From Litsea cubeba (taxonomy: Eukaryota; Streptophyta; Magnoliopsida; Laurales; Lauraceae), in contig CM022949.1 of assembly GCA_012931725.1 (NCBI GenBank), positions 234,900-298,899 on the forward strand: a stretch of DNA of 64,000 nucleotides, written 5' to 3'. Positions 33,922 to 45,539 of the stretch are shown here, piece after piece. The translations under genes and the position numbers were made by a program. Below the pieces are notes generated by a model, which saw only the letters and a list, made by a program, of their open reading frames with translations, made no database searches and was not told the origin of the DNA. Numbering within the stretch: the stretch's first letter is position 1; every line of letters begins with the position of its first letter.

Positions 33922-34600
33922 ATGATGGCGGCAATCTAGATCTAGAGAAGAAAACAAATCTTTGTGGAGAAAATTGTTGCTTAAAAGTATGGGGTGAAGA
34001 GACTGTTAAACGAACAAGGTCGATATAAATGACTAACCTGGGTGTGGAAATAATTTTCTTTGGTAAGGGGGGCTTCTCAGCATGTGGAAAGTGGTGTGTA
34101 AAAACAAGTCTAGACATTGGAGTGTTTTGGAAGTTTGGGGGCAAAACAAGTATGAATTCTGATTCTACGTTGTCAGTGGAGTACTAGAATCATTTTAATC
34201 TTCTCAGCGGTTTACATTTGCAACTTGGAAGAAGTTTATAAATTATAGAAGTGGAACATGAAATGGTATTCTCAGTGAAGTCTTCTTCATAGGCATTGTA
34301 CCTAGGGTCTTTAGAAGTTTGATGGCATTTCTTTTCCAAGAATGAACCAATTGTGGCAGGCAGTAGCAGGGAAGCTCTTAACAATGAACAATGTAGAGAA
34401 GAATACAAAGCTTTCTGGAAAAAATTGTTGCTTAGAAGTATGGAATGAAGGGACTGGCAAACAAACAGAGTCCATATAAATGACTAACTTGAGTGTGGAA
34501 ATAATTTTCTTAGGTAAAGGGAACTTCTCAGCATGTGGAAAGTTGTGTGTAAAAACTAGTTTAGACATTGGAGTGTTTTGGAAGTTTGGGGCGGGCCACA
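33922..34600. repeat. Direct duplication of about 230 bp
   Basis: 33935-34140 and 34385-34595 are close copies in the same orientation (shared AAATTGTTGCTT, AATGACTAAC, GTGGAAATAATTTTCTT, ACATTGGAGTGTTTTGGAAG). Neither copy has a convincing gene. A duplicated LINE or intron piece is possible. Confidence 0.7.
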
Positions 34601-35187
34601 CACATTGAGTCTTCCAATCATAGACAAGATGAACTTTACTTTTGATATAAGAGAAAGAGGCAAGGGGTTATTTCTGATGGAAAGACACTTGATAGGCTTG
34701 TTTTTCTATTTCCTTGAAGACTACCTCCCTATCTTCCTCTTTCCTTCTTTTTCCATCATCTTCTTCACCTTCACATCTTCCTCCTTCTTGACCTTTTTCA
34801 TACAGGAATGAACAACTCCGAACTGCATACTCTCAAAAATCCTGAATCCACCTAACTGAATCTCATATTATATAATTCAAACAGAATGTGATTCAATGGA
34901 AGATAGAACGATTAAGGTAACTATGTCTTGGACACATTCTAAATAGCTAATCCACAATCTTTGTTAGGCAACAGAATTTCGTTTGGGGGCCAGAGGGTGG
35001 TATACCTACAATATCAATACATCAGGTACTACATAAATAGTGTTTGAAATCCACATAACAAATATAACATACATGATACATACAACAAACCCCAACATGT
35101 AAATATAAGCCGAAATCATATCTACCTAATCAGTCGCTTACTCACCAAGCACAAAAGTACTAACCAATTAAGATAATATGCATAAAA

Positions 35188-36025
35188 TCATACATTTGAA
35201 GTGTGGTAGCCCAATTTTAATATAGCTGAATACTCTGTAATCATGGTTAACAAAGAAGCTTTGACTTGATCAGGAGTGGTCATTGTGGAATTCGAAGGCG
35301 CCATATTATCATGATGTGCTCCTGAGTTAACATTCCTGTTGTCATTGGAGAAGCCCTGACTAATCTTCTCTGTGGGCGAAGACTTAGGCCCAGTAATATC
35401 ATCTTTACCTCCTGAATGAACATTACTGGAGTCATTGGAGAATCCTTTAAAAGGTTGCTTAAGCTTTTCCATGGGCTTTCTGAGATTGAGAGGAACCGAC
35501 TGATTTGCATGGTCCACTTCACATATTGCCTCAGATGAGGACTTTTCACCACTTGGGTCTTGAACATACCAAAAAAACTCATATAAGAAAATCATACACT
35601 GGAATGTGATTGCCCAATTTTAATGTAGTTGAATACTCTGATCAAAAAATCAACAGAGAAGTAACATATAAGATGAAAGGACAAAAACTATTGAAGCCTT
35701 CGTTACCTTGATCAACCTTTTTCATTGTGGATTTTGAAGGCACCATATTATCCTCATATGCTTCTGAATTGACATTCCTGGAGTCATCATAAAAGCCCAA
35801 AAAAGATTGATTAATCTTCTCTATAAGCTCATTGGAATCTGAACTCACCACATTATGGTCATTGCTGGCATTGGGAGAAACCAATTGATCTGCCGCTTGA
35901 ATTGTATCAGATGTGATGTTTTTAGCACTTGGGTCTTCAAAATTGAGACAATTCTGCCTTGGGAGCGGTTCTACTGTCTCATTAATATTGAGAGCAAACA
36001 ATTTAGATTCAGAATTCCTAGACAC
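35188..36025 (-). pseudogene. Unidentified minus-strand gene piece with duplicated exon-intron unit
   Basis: Two minus-strand blocks look like copies of one exon. Each starts after an AG with ACCCAAGTG (DPSGEKSSSEAI and DPSAKNITSDTI) and contains a repeat like KGFSNDSSNVHSGGKDD or LGFYDDSRNVNSEAYEDN. Each reaches a GATCAAG end, one with GTAACG after it. The protein is rich in Asn, Ser, Asp and Lys and has no domain I recognise. The flanking intron pieces are also similar (CCCAATTTTAAT...GAATACTCTG), so exon and intron duplicated together. It sits inside the CACTA and is probably captured host sequence. No function is assigned. Confidence 0.45.
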
Positions 36026-36219
36026 ATCAATGCTAAAAAAATTGACCTGAACTTTTGGACTCGGGATTCAAAAAGAGAGCCCAAGAAACAAAGGCAAGGA
36101 ACAAAGTAATCCCTCCTGCTGAAACCAAACAGGTAGAAAACCTATGAAAGGAAGTATAGCCAGAGAATTCTTTGATTGTCATAAGGAAAAGAAGAGGGAA
36201 AACAAATTGAAATTTACAG

Positions 36220-37262
36220 GACTAGAATGAGATTATAAAACCGCACTCTGTTCCTAAACCATAACTGGTATGAAGTCTGATTGTGGGAGGCAATAGCAGT
36301 GGGAGCTGGTGACTGTGTTTGTGAAGAGGAACCAGGCTGTGATGATGAATCAAATGGTAATGAACCAGTGAAATCAGACGATGCATATTGTGGGGTGACA
36401 GCCGTGTAAGCACTCGGAGTTGACTGTCCATAGGGGCGAGAAGCAGAATTGCGAGCCTTCTTCCGACACTCTTCAATACCATGACCAACAGCCTTACAAT
36501 ATTTACAGACCTTCAGCTTGCATTGATTTGCATAATGGCCATATTTTGACAGTTGTAACACTGGACTTTACTGATGTCCCGAGGAGGAGGTCTGGTTTTA
36601 GCAGCAAAGGCAAGTGGAGCTTCAGTGGAATCCTGATGTTCAATTGCAATTTTGGTAACAAGGCGCTGTTCCTCCCGTAGAAGTTCTTGAAGACAATCAT
36701 CTACGTTGGGAAGAGAAGCTCGGCTCATCAAGTTGGATCGTACTGTCTCATATTCAGGGCGCAGTTTCATGAGAAATTGGTCCGATGGCTATCTTGTTGT
36801 AAGGAAAGAAGCTCGGGTAGAAGTGCTTCAGAGACAGTAGCAAATTTAATTTCATCATATTCTGACCATAGGATTAGAAAGTCGGAGTAATAATCCTGGA
36901 TTGAAAGTGTCCCTTGGGAGTAATTTGCAATATCTAATTCCAATTGAAACTGACGCGCAGCATGATGTTGATAATATACCTTTTTCAGATATTCCCACAT
37001 TTCCTTTGAGGTCTTGCAAGGTCGGAGAGACAAAATAAAATTTGGTTCTACAGAAGAAAGAATCCAAGACTTTATTTTTGCATCTTTAGTTTTCCAAGAA
37101 AGAATTTTCTTGGCATCGTCAGCAGGAAGTGTGTCAGATCCATCTATATTGGGCCCATAGTTCTTTTCCTTCGAGGTATACTTGGAATTGAAATGCCCAA
37201 GACACATAGTTTTTGCCATTAAATTTCACAATAGAGGGTCCTGATTTTTCAGAAGCATCCAT
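36220..37262 (-). pseudogene. Copia gag (UBN2 type) with zinc knuckles
   Basis: The frame starts at 37262 (MDASEKSGPSIVKFNGKNYV, then WAFQFQVYL) and passes through the UBN2 gag domain (SWILSSVEPNFILSL, EMWEYLKKVY, then QLELDIANYSQGTLSIQDYY). It ends with C-rich knuckles (CYNCQ...CKLKVC and CKYCKAVGHGIEEC). A frameshift after the start, one near 36770 and another near 36530 break it. No protease, integrase or RT follows, so the element is truncated. Gag packages the element RNA. Confidence 0.8.
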
Positions 37263-37906
37263 GACAAGAGAACAGAAGGTAGTGGAGAAGCAAGTAATCA
37301 ATAACCAGAAGGCAGAGGTATCCAGCAGCAGTAATCAAGAAACAGTAGTAGCAGTAGCAACCAGCAGCAGGAGAGAGAGAAAATCTTGACAGAATAATCA
37401 GCAGCAGCAATCTCAAGCAACAGAGAGGAAAACAGTGCAAAGCACAGTGCACAGGGATGCAAACGTCCCAGTCGGCAGCAGGTAAAATCACACGTGGGCC
37501 CCACTTGTTGATCTTGACACAGATCAGATGGTGGAGATGAAAAGAGAGTAGTTTTATGCAACTACTGGAAGTGGTCACAGGCAGATCAAACCCAGATCGA
37601 GGATATTGGACGGTCGAGATGAAAACATAGTGAAAAAAATGAATTTCCACAAAAATTGGTAGAAAACCTACCTCTGATGATCAATAAATCAGGAAAAAAT
37701 CTTCAGAAATCCAGGAAGCAGTAGTCGACCAAGATGGAAGTATTCCGTTGATGTGCTGGTGATGATCCTAGGTGGGCCATGCATGATCCGAGATGATCAG
37801 GAACGATCAGAGATGATCGGCTGAATAAAAAATCACTGGCTGGCTTCCTATGCTTGGAAGATGACTTAGGAGAAGATCACAGATGATTGACCTTGCTCTG
37901 ATACCA

Positions 37907-38142
37907 TGTCATTAATGGAAAGAAGCATACAGACATGAGAGAGAGAGAGAGAGAGATGTGGAGATGAATGTCGTCCTGCATTGGTCGACTGAGATCTCTA
38001 TTTAAAAGGGTTTAATCCCTGATTACATTCTAACAATGATTATCCCTTAATTACACTTGGGGTTAGATCCATGCTAATAGCTAACAACTAACTAGTATGT
38101 AAATGGGCCTGATATATTGGGCCTAGAGGCCCAGGATTGACA
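37907..38142 (-). repeat. 5' LTR and primer-binding site of the truncated copia
   Basis: On the minus strand the LTR reads TGTCAATCCTGG...TTAATGACA (236 bp). TGGTATCAGAGC (37895-37906 on the plus strand, inverted) lies directly after it, the primer-binding site for initiator Met-tRNA. A GA microsatellite lies at 37937-37956. No second LTR was found, so the element is truncated on the left. Confidence 0.75.
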
Positions 38143-38440
38143 GGAAGCTCTTAACAATGAATGACCTCATGTGTTGGATCCTAGCAAATGCATCTACGGG
38201 GTGTGTCCTTTTCCAGTTTCTTCCACTCTTAAGGGATTAGCCGATTAGGTGTCAATTTCTATATCTAGTGGAAGTATTCTGAGTTTTGTGGAAATACTCG
38301 AAGACAACATGAAATCTTGGGGTGATTGTTATAAGAGCAGGCATTAGATGATGTGAAACTTTCTTCCACGGCTATTTTATGGCCTCGTTGGAAGGAGAGA
38401 AATGAAGGAATCTTTAGGAGAATAATTACATAAATCAGCT
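38143..38440 (+). mobile_element. LINE scrap (zf-RVT region)
   Basis: Short frames such as ILWPRWKERNEGIFRR (near 38374-38420) match the conserved stretch after the zf-RVT domain of plant L1 LINEs, also seen at 55722-56426. Heavily decayed. The first 19 bases (GGAAGCTCTTAACAATGAA) recur at 34370-34388. Confidence 0.5.
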
Positions 38441-38821
38441 TAGTCCGAATGGACTCGGACTCAACCACTAAGGAATCAAGTCACCCCCTGATATATTTAT
38501 TTAGGACTCAACAGAATCATTTTCATATTTGCCAAGGCGGCACTGATTTCAGTGATTTGACACAAATAGAGGACTTGTTAGGTGTGATTTGCCTCAGTTG
38601 TATTGGGCTACTTTCTAGTAAGTGCATGACTTCAGTTGGGATGGAGGTGCTGTTATTTTTCTGTCAATGTCAAATGTTGTATTTCGTGGGCTCCAATCTT
38701 TATACATGCAAGTGTGTTTCATGGTTGCTGTTTATACAGTGAGACCTACCATGGATGGGAGAATACATAACAATCTTCTAGATTGGAAAAACCATTATTT
38801 TTGGCCTTTCAGTGGAAATCA

Positions 38822-38822
<1 letters not shown>

Positions 38823-38870
<48 letters not shown>
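38823..38870. repeat. (TC)n(TG)n microsatellite
   Basis: Uninterrupted TC repeats followed by TG repeats inside the CACTA interior. Confidence 0.9.
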
Positions 38871-38872
<2 letters not shown>

Positions 38873-40080
38873 GTTTATTTGCAGGCAAAAAACAGATGGC
38901 TGGTACCTTTGAGATTGGAAGATCTCTAGGCCATCCTTCATCCACATCGGGCAAACTATGTCAGGTGAGTCAGTTCTGGAACTCTGGATCTACCATGTTA
39001 GCAAACTGGTAATTATATCGTGCGTATTTGAATATATTTAGACTCTCTTGCTCTCTTTTATGAGTGTTTTCGTCTTTCAAGACTTGGATAATTAGAAACA
39101 TTAGACACAGGTATGTGAAACATCATCCTATTAAGAATGTTTTTGTCTAATTTTTTACGTTGTTACCTATTCCATGTTTAGTGTTGAAATTTTTTCTAGT
39201 GTTGAATCTAGCAGATTTTATGTTGTAGCAGGCAGTTTTCGATTTGTCAGATATTTGGATGATGAAAGGTTTAAGTTGTTGAATATGTGAATACTGAGAG
39301 GTTGAATATGTTGATTCTGATTCAAAAGATGAATGTGGATTTTTTTTAAGATAGGTGTGTGATTCTGGTATTGGAATTTGTCTTCTAGCTTCTTACAGCA
39401 TCTAACATCAGTCTGAATTGCTTTGAGTCATCTTTGGCTGTAGTCTTCTCCTTTTCCTGCTTTCCTTTCCTTTGGTCAATGGACACCTAAATTGTTACTC
39501 AGTTGTATATTTGTGGCCCTTGCCTATAAGGTGCTGCTTTTTTTCTTTATTTATGAATTGTTGATTTTGGTTAGCAAATGGATGGTTAGGATTTATTTAA
39601 ATGTTTGAAAGAGTTTTTGATGGTGTTAATACATGCGCTTTACGAAGGGGGTCCGGGGGTATCCCCCCGGCGGGGGTCGAGCTAAAGAGTATTAGCGACC
39701 GCCAGGGGACTTTTAGCGACGGCTATTGGCGGCCGCTAAAAGTCATTTTTCTAGTAGTGGATCAATCTAACGGTGACTATCCTAATTGGAGAATGAACAA
39801 AAATGGGGTGTTCATTCCTTGGCTAACTTGGCCAAAGCTTGTCATTGGGCATAATATTCTAGCCACATAAAAGTAAAGCCCAAGTTCAGACTTTGCAAAG
39901 TCTATACGAATGCTTTCCCTTTGCACTGCATATTTGAGCCCAGTGAAGGCATTTAGGCATAAATAGGCACACACCTAGGCCTGATTGTTTAACTATTGGG
40001 CGAGAAAATCATGCCTAGGTCCATCCCATGGACCTTACAACATAGCTGCCAAATCTAGCTAGCTAAGGCAAGTTGGGCTC

Positions 40081-40206
40081 TTAGTGGCGGACTCCAAGTG
40101 TTACCACCCGTCAAGTGTTACCACCCGCATCCGATTTTATTATTTAACTTCTTCATTCGACCATGTACTGCACCACCCAAGATGAAAATCCTAGATCCGT
40201 CGTTGC
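40081..40206. mobile_element. Small hAT-like MITE in the RLK copy 2 intron
   Basis: TTAGTGGCGGAC at the left and ATCCGTCGTTGC at the right are imperfect inverted ends of hAT type. The flanks TTGGGCTC and TTGGGCTT form an 8-bp TSD with one change. The corresponding place in copy 1 (about 8370) has no insert. It contains a tandem 17-bp AAGTGTTACCACCCG repeat. Confidence 0.65.
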
Positions 40207-42149
40207 TTGGGCTTGCCCAACACGAGTGCTCCTAGCATAAAGTGTCAAGAGTTTATTTCAAGTTAATTATTATAGACTTTAACGTAACTTGAGGTCCATT
40301 TGGCATTTATGATTTATGAGGTACTAGAAAGATTAAAAAGGCTCCTGCAAAGTGCTAAAGATTAAAAGACTAGATTTAAGAATAGAAGTGTTACCTGGAG
40401 CAATATATCCAACAGATCCCATTGGAGCAAGCGAATTGGTCGGTCACTGTGAATAATTGATACATTCGGAAATGATATTTGCAAGGCCGAAATCACTCAC
40501 ATGTGCAACCATGTCATCATCAAGAAGAATGTTGTTTGGTTTTAGATCGCAATGAACTATTGGTGGTCGGCAATGATTATGAAGATAATCCAATGCACAA
40601 GCTATATCAATAGCTAGATTTAGCCTCTGAATAAGGTTTAAAATCTTCAACGGATGAAGCTCATTTGCACTTGGATGTAGCCAACCGTCTAAACTCTCGT
40701 TAGGCATGTACTCAAGAAATGCCTTAAAATCATTGCCACTAAAGTCGATGCTTGAGCCGATGTTGAATGCTTCTCAAGGCTCTACATTCGGCTATGAAAC
40801 TCTTAGAAGCTCCTTGCTGCTGTCATTTGAGAACATTTATTGCAACAATCATCTTCATGCGATCTATGATTCCCCTGTAGCTAGACAGAACCATAACTTC
40901 CCACACCGATCAAATTGGAAGATAAGAAGCCACTAGTTGCTCTAAAAAGCTCTGCATAAGTCACCCTTAAAAAATTATCTCCCATGGAAAGTGCAGAAAG
41001 AAGTTTTTCCCTCGATTTTTTTTTTACCGAACAACAAATAAACATAGCAGAAGAAATGAAAAGAGAGCAGCAACAACAACAACAACAACTAAGATGATTA
41101 CTTTCCGAGAAAGTGGCCACTCTTTCTTGAAACCTTTTTTGGGGCATTGATGGAATTGTAATTCGGATATTCCACCACAAAGCTTGCTATTTCCAGGGAT
41201 TGAAATTGCATATGCATTTTGAAAAACCCCTTGTTTTGGAACTTCACCCTCCAAATTGTTGAATGACAAATTCAAATACTCTAGAACATGAAGGTGTGCT
41301 AAATCACTTGGAATATGCCCGGCCGATTGAGTTATTATGTGAAAGATCAAGCTCTTGTAGACCTCTCAAAGCGCACAATGAAGGAGGAATGCTTCCATGA
41401 AACAAGTTAATTTCCTTTTGTATAGAGGTACTGCAAATGAACACAAGCGCCAAGAGTGTCAGGAGTTTCACCAGACAGTTCATTGTTAGATACATCTAGT
41501 CGGAAAATATTTTCCAATTTTCCAATATTAGATGGTAAGAAACTAGTCAAGTTATTCATTTCAATATGTAGCTCTAATAGGGAGGGAATATCTGAAGGTA
41601 TTATCCCATTAAGTTTATTGTCACTAAGATATAAGAGATGTAGATGTCAACACTTTCGAAGACTCCTAGGAATGCTTCCCTGCAGATTATTTCTGCTTAA
41701 TTTGAGGTGGTATAATTGAGTTAGATTTCCAATGGGATTTGGAATTTTTCCTGAAAGTTTGTTTCCATCTAGAATAAGGACTTGTAAATTAATAAGCTTT
41801 GTAAGATGGATGTGAATAGTTCCTTTGAGAAGGTAATAATTGTCCATGCCCAAATAAATCAAGAAGCGGGCAAGATTCTCAATTCCTGGTGGGACGGCTC
41901 CAAAAATCTGGTTTTCACCTAGACCCATTTCACTCAGCTGAGTAGAGAGATTAGCAATTGATTTGGGCAGTATACCACTGAACTTATTCTAAGATAGATA
42001 TAATTTTTCTAATACACTACAATTGGTCCAGGAAGTGTTGAGAGTGAATTCCTCATCATTCTCACTAACAAGTTGGTTAGAAGCTGCAGCAAGCCACTTG
42101 AGGCCCTTTAGCCATCCAATACTCATTGGCATATATCCTCTGAAGTTGT

Positions 42150-43974
42150 CAAAATAGCCCAAAAGAGGAAAAGAATGAAAAGAATCTCGTGGAGAAGCTT
42201 TTTTTATTTCATCCTTTGAACATTACAGAAAGACATGAAGATGACTGAATTACAACAAGAGAGTCATCTCTACTTTTATTTACACGGGTTCTTCATTGCT
42301 TCACCTTCTGAGGGCATGTTGTTTACAAACTTTTATACAACCCCCTCATCAGGCTTATGAGATCAAAACCAATGGGAAGTCGAACTGACAAGAGAGGAGA
42401 GAAGCCTGCTGTCTTCGAGCTAGAGACAATGCTGGAGAAGTCTGCAAATTAACTTCTACTGCCAGTCTTTGTAGTTCATCACCATTATTTGGGAAGAAGG
42501 ATTAGTCAAAGAGGTTTGCTTCAAAACAGCAGAGACACTCTCTGTCCTCCTTCCATGGTGAGAGGGACAAAGGCTGGCTTTCAGAAGCTATTGCCCCAGT
42601 CTGAAAAGAAACTTTCAATACTGCCTCTAACTCTCACCTTGTAAATGAAGGGTGAAAAGAATCTAAAAAATGACAGAGTTTCTGGACTTCTTTTCACAGG
42701 ATTGGAGATGTCCTTTCTGTTCTCCCAAGTATTCAATTTATAGGCTTTTAGGAGCCATAACTGTCGTGAATCATGGGGGAGTGGAGGTGGTTTTTGAAGG
42801 TTTTTTAGGACCCACTAGAATGATTTTTGAAGGTTTTTTAGGACCCACTAGAATGAATTACTAGTTCTAATTTAACAAATCAATGCAGCGGAAATAAGCC
42901 AATCAGACAGAACTAGCAAATAAATCTACCAAGCAATCACCACAAGAAGGCAGATACAAATTTTACCGTAGAAACCCTTTTCGGGAGAAAAACCACGAAC
43001 CAGAAATCAAGAGTTCACGAACAGTTTACAAGATTTACTCACAGGCTTCTTTACCTCAGTCTGTACCTTGACTTAAGGACCGTAGTTATTATTGCACAGA
43101 TCCACTAACACGACTTTCACCGTGCACCGTTCTCCTTACTTAATCTCCTCGCACATTGTTCACCAAGATGATTAATCTTCCACAAGAAAGTAGAAGCAAC
43201 AAAACCTTCTAGAGCAGCCCTTCAGAACAATCTCTCAATGGCTCTAAAGAAACAAGGAATCTTTCTTAGGATATCTCTAATCTCAGATCAAGAGAGAATT
43301 AACTTCTTGTGTGTCTTCTTTGGGTTGAGAGAAACACCCAATTTATGGCCCCAATTTCGTGCATAAGACTCCTAGTTATAAACCATTCAGAAGAGAAGTC
43401 CCTTTTTAAACTCTTAAAAGAGTTCTAACTGGATCGGACTGGGCTTGGTCCGCCTCGCTCGCTATAGCTAGCTGCACCCTCGCTATAGCGAGGTGCCTCT
43501 CGGGTTCAATGGCCTGACAGCTCCTGTCATGTGCTTTTTGACCCTTACAGTTTTGGAACTGCCATTAATTGAGCGTGTAACTGCTCTTTCTTTGTAGGTC
43601 TAGCTGCCATTAGAAGGAGTAACTGACTATGGATCTTGGGAGATCGTGGGTGACAGGCAGCCGAGGTAGAAGGAGCTCGGCGGCCAATGCGTGAGGTAGC
43701 CAATCTTGCATCGTTTAGCGGTCATCTTTTGACTGGGAGTCAGCGGCCACCTCAAGTCAGCGGCCACCTCATTGTTCTGAGCGGCTGATGCTTGGAGATT
43801 TCAGCGGCCGGTGGGTCTTGTTCATAGTAGCCATTGGGGATCTTTCTCCATGGCTAGTCAGACCCCAGCGGCTAGAAGGAAAATACCCTTTTTTTTATGA
43901 GAAATGCATGCCTTGTTCCGGGAATTGTGACTTATGGCCAAATGATTTTATATATATATTTTTTGTATGTCAAC
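42150..43974. mobile_element. Unclassified 1.8-kb insertion in RLK copy 2, 5-6 bp TSD
   Basis: Compared with copy 1 (about 10335) an insert interrupts the LRR region, flanked by AGTTGT at 42144-42149 and 43975-43980. On the minus strand it starts TTGACATAC, or TGTTGACATAC if the TSD is 5 bp. This would suit a solo LTR, but the other end is TATTTTG rather than CA. 42797-42858 is a tandem duplication of a 32-bp unit (GAAGGTTTTTTAGGACCCAC). No coding domain is recognised. Confidence 0.6.
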
Positions 43975-44583
43975 AGTTGTTACAAGCAAGATTGGGAATG
44001 ACTAAATTTGAAGCATTGCCTGATGAAACTGGTATGGATTCTGTAAATCTGTTTGGACCGACATAAAGCCTTCAAGATTTGGAAGAAATCGGCCCAACTC
44101 AGGTCGGAGGCTCCCATATAGACAGTTTTCTCCAACACCAAGGACCCGAAGCAGTGAGAAGTTATAAAAAGTAATAAATAGAGTAGGGGATTTTATCCAA
44201 ACACTTATTATCATTGATTGCAGGATACTGCAGCTTCACCTTTGGCCTAGTTCCTCGGGAATGTTTCCGTCCAAACTATTATCTATTAGATCGAGACCCA
44301 CAAGTGATGAAAGATTCCCGAAGGATGGAGGGATGCCTGAAAGCCTGTTGCTCCTATGACTTAGCAAAACCAGCTTTGTGAGAGAGCCATGGCCATCGGA
44401 ATTTTACCGACAAGCTTATTACCATTAAAGACTATTTTTAGCTAACAATGGGTGAGGTTGTTGGGAATCTCTCCAACGAAAGAGTTGTTGATGAGACAAA
44501 GATGCCGAAGCCTAAAGAGCTGACCTATTTCTTGTGGAATATGGCCTTCCAACTTGTTACCTGACAGATGGATATTCCTATAA

Positions 44584-44842
44584 GGCTTGTTTGATATTTA
44601 GAGTAATGTCAAAAAGTCACTTATATTTTATTCAAACTCTCTCCAACTTTTCCAACAAAGAGTCAAAAAGTAACAAAGACAAAAAAAAAAAAAAAAACTC
44701 CATTTCCCATGCCAAAAGTCAACAATATTCTATCCCCAACCACTAAAAACAAAATACCATCATAACTCACTACATTTTTTATTCATACTTTTTATTTCAC
44801 TTCACTCCACTTGATTTTAAAAGTAAAGTGCCAAACTGGCCC
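44584..44842. mobile_element. MITE-like insertion in RLK copy 2
   Basis: This AT-rich block is absent from copy 1 (about 10930). GGCTTGTTTGATATTTAGAG and the complement of AAAGTGCCAAACTGGCC form imperfect ends. The superfamily was not determined because no TSD was found. Confidence 0.6.
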
Positions 44843-45539
44843 GAAAGGAAAAGAGAGGTTTCCGATGTGGGGAGACAAGGAACCTCAAGCTTTGATCAGT
44901 GAGGTTCAAGGTCTGAACCCTCTGAGGATGTAGTCTGCTACACGTGACTCCAGTCCATATGCAGAAATGGAGAGAGTTGTTCCAAGAGCTCAAGACTCTA
45001 TTAGGATCATTAATTATCTTCTCTTTGAACGCGAGTCGAGCCATTCGATCGGTCTCGTTTCCAAAGTGGATTGTAGATTTAGCAAAACACAACAGATTGA
45101 TGAACCCAGAAAGGTGCCAATAAAGGGAAGCGTAGGAAACACTCCTGCACTCAGACTGACCTCCATTGTTTTTTTTTTTTTTTTTCTTTTTTTGTTTGTT
45201 TGTTTTTGGATTTGATGACCTGATCAAAACCCCCAACTTTCTGTTTATATGCCTCCCTCACACACACATTGGTTCGAAGGAACGAGAACCACATAACAGT
45301 AAAAGATGCCTCTCAAACATCACTATTTATGGGTCGGTCAAGGGAATTTATCATGGCAGCCCATATCCTCTATCGTACTTGGCACGCTGAGTGGACCAAT
45401 AACACATTTCCGCGTCAGTATTGAAAAACCCCTCATTAGGGCCCACTTCTGATGGGTTAATTTGCAATGCCTTGAAATAATTAACTTTATGTTGCAAGTG
45501 GGTTTTCATAACTAAAAAAAAAAACTTCATCCCCAAATA

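Larger units (their letters stand above)
30129..39759. mobile_element. CACTA (En/Spm) element inside the RLK copy 2 intron
   Basis: The right end reads, inverted, CACTACTAGAAAAATGACTT followed by subterminal TTTAGCGGCCGCCAATAGCC units, the classic plant CACTA terminus. The left end is degenerate (CACCTATGATACCATTAGCG) but keeps the same subterminal GCTATTGCGGCCGCTAAA block. No 3-bp TSD could be matched because the left border is altered. No transposase was recognised. It carries a GC-rich leader, a broken kelch gene, an unidentified exon-duplicated gene, a copia gag/LTR remnant and a LINE scrap. About 9.6 kb in all. Confidence 0.75.
28555..40394 (-). other. Expanded intron of LRR receptor kinase copy 2
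   Basis: The intron homologous to the 696-bp intron of copy 1 is about 11.8 kb here. Recognisable intron pieces are 28555-28620, 30085-30130 and 39790-40394 (shared words include GGGCATAATATTCTAGCC). Between them sit T-rich sequence, a hAT MITE, a large CACTA element and a second small hAT-like MITE. Confidence 0.78.
40395..45166 (-). pseudogene. LRR receptor kinase copy 2, exon 1, decayed
   Basis: A paralogue of copy 1 on the same strand, with ATG at 45166 aligned to that of copy 1. Recognisable are the N-cap (NETDRMARLAFKEKI, FCIWTGVTC), LRR pieces at 41300-42150 and 44000-44580, a TM stretch (41030-41100) and the kinase (HCDLKPNNILLDDD and VSDFGLANII at 40444-40600). The donor is at 40394. 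Frame is broken by many small indels, for example after the start codon, near 40760 where the segment after the catalytic lysine is shortened, and near 41330. Two larger insertions sit inside it (42150-43974 and 44584-44842). It is clearly dead, with longer decay than copy 1. Confidence 0.85.

Noticed and set aside
33905..34601. Pair of related minus-strand ORFs (79 and 96 residues)
   Set aside because: Similarity follows the DNA duplication and no start, splice or domain supports a gene; reported only as a repeat.
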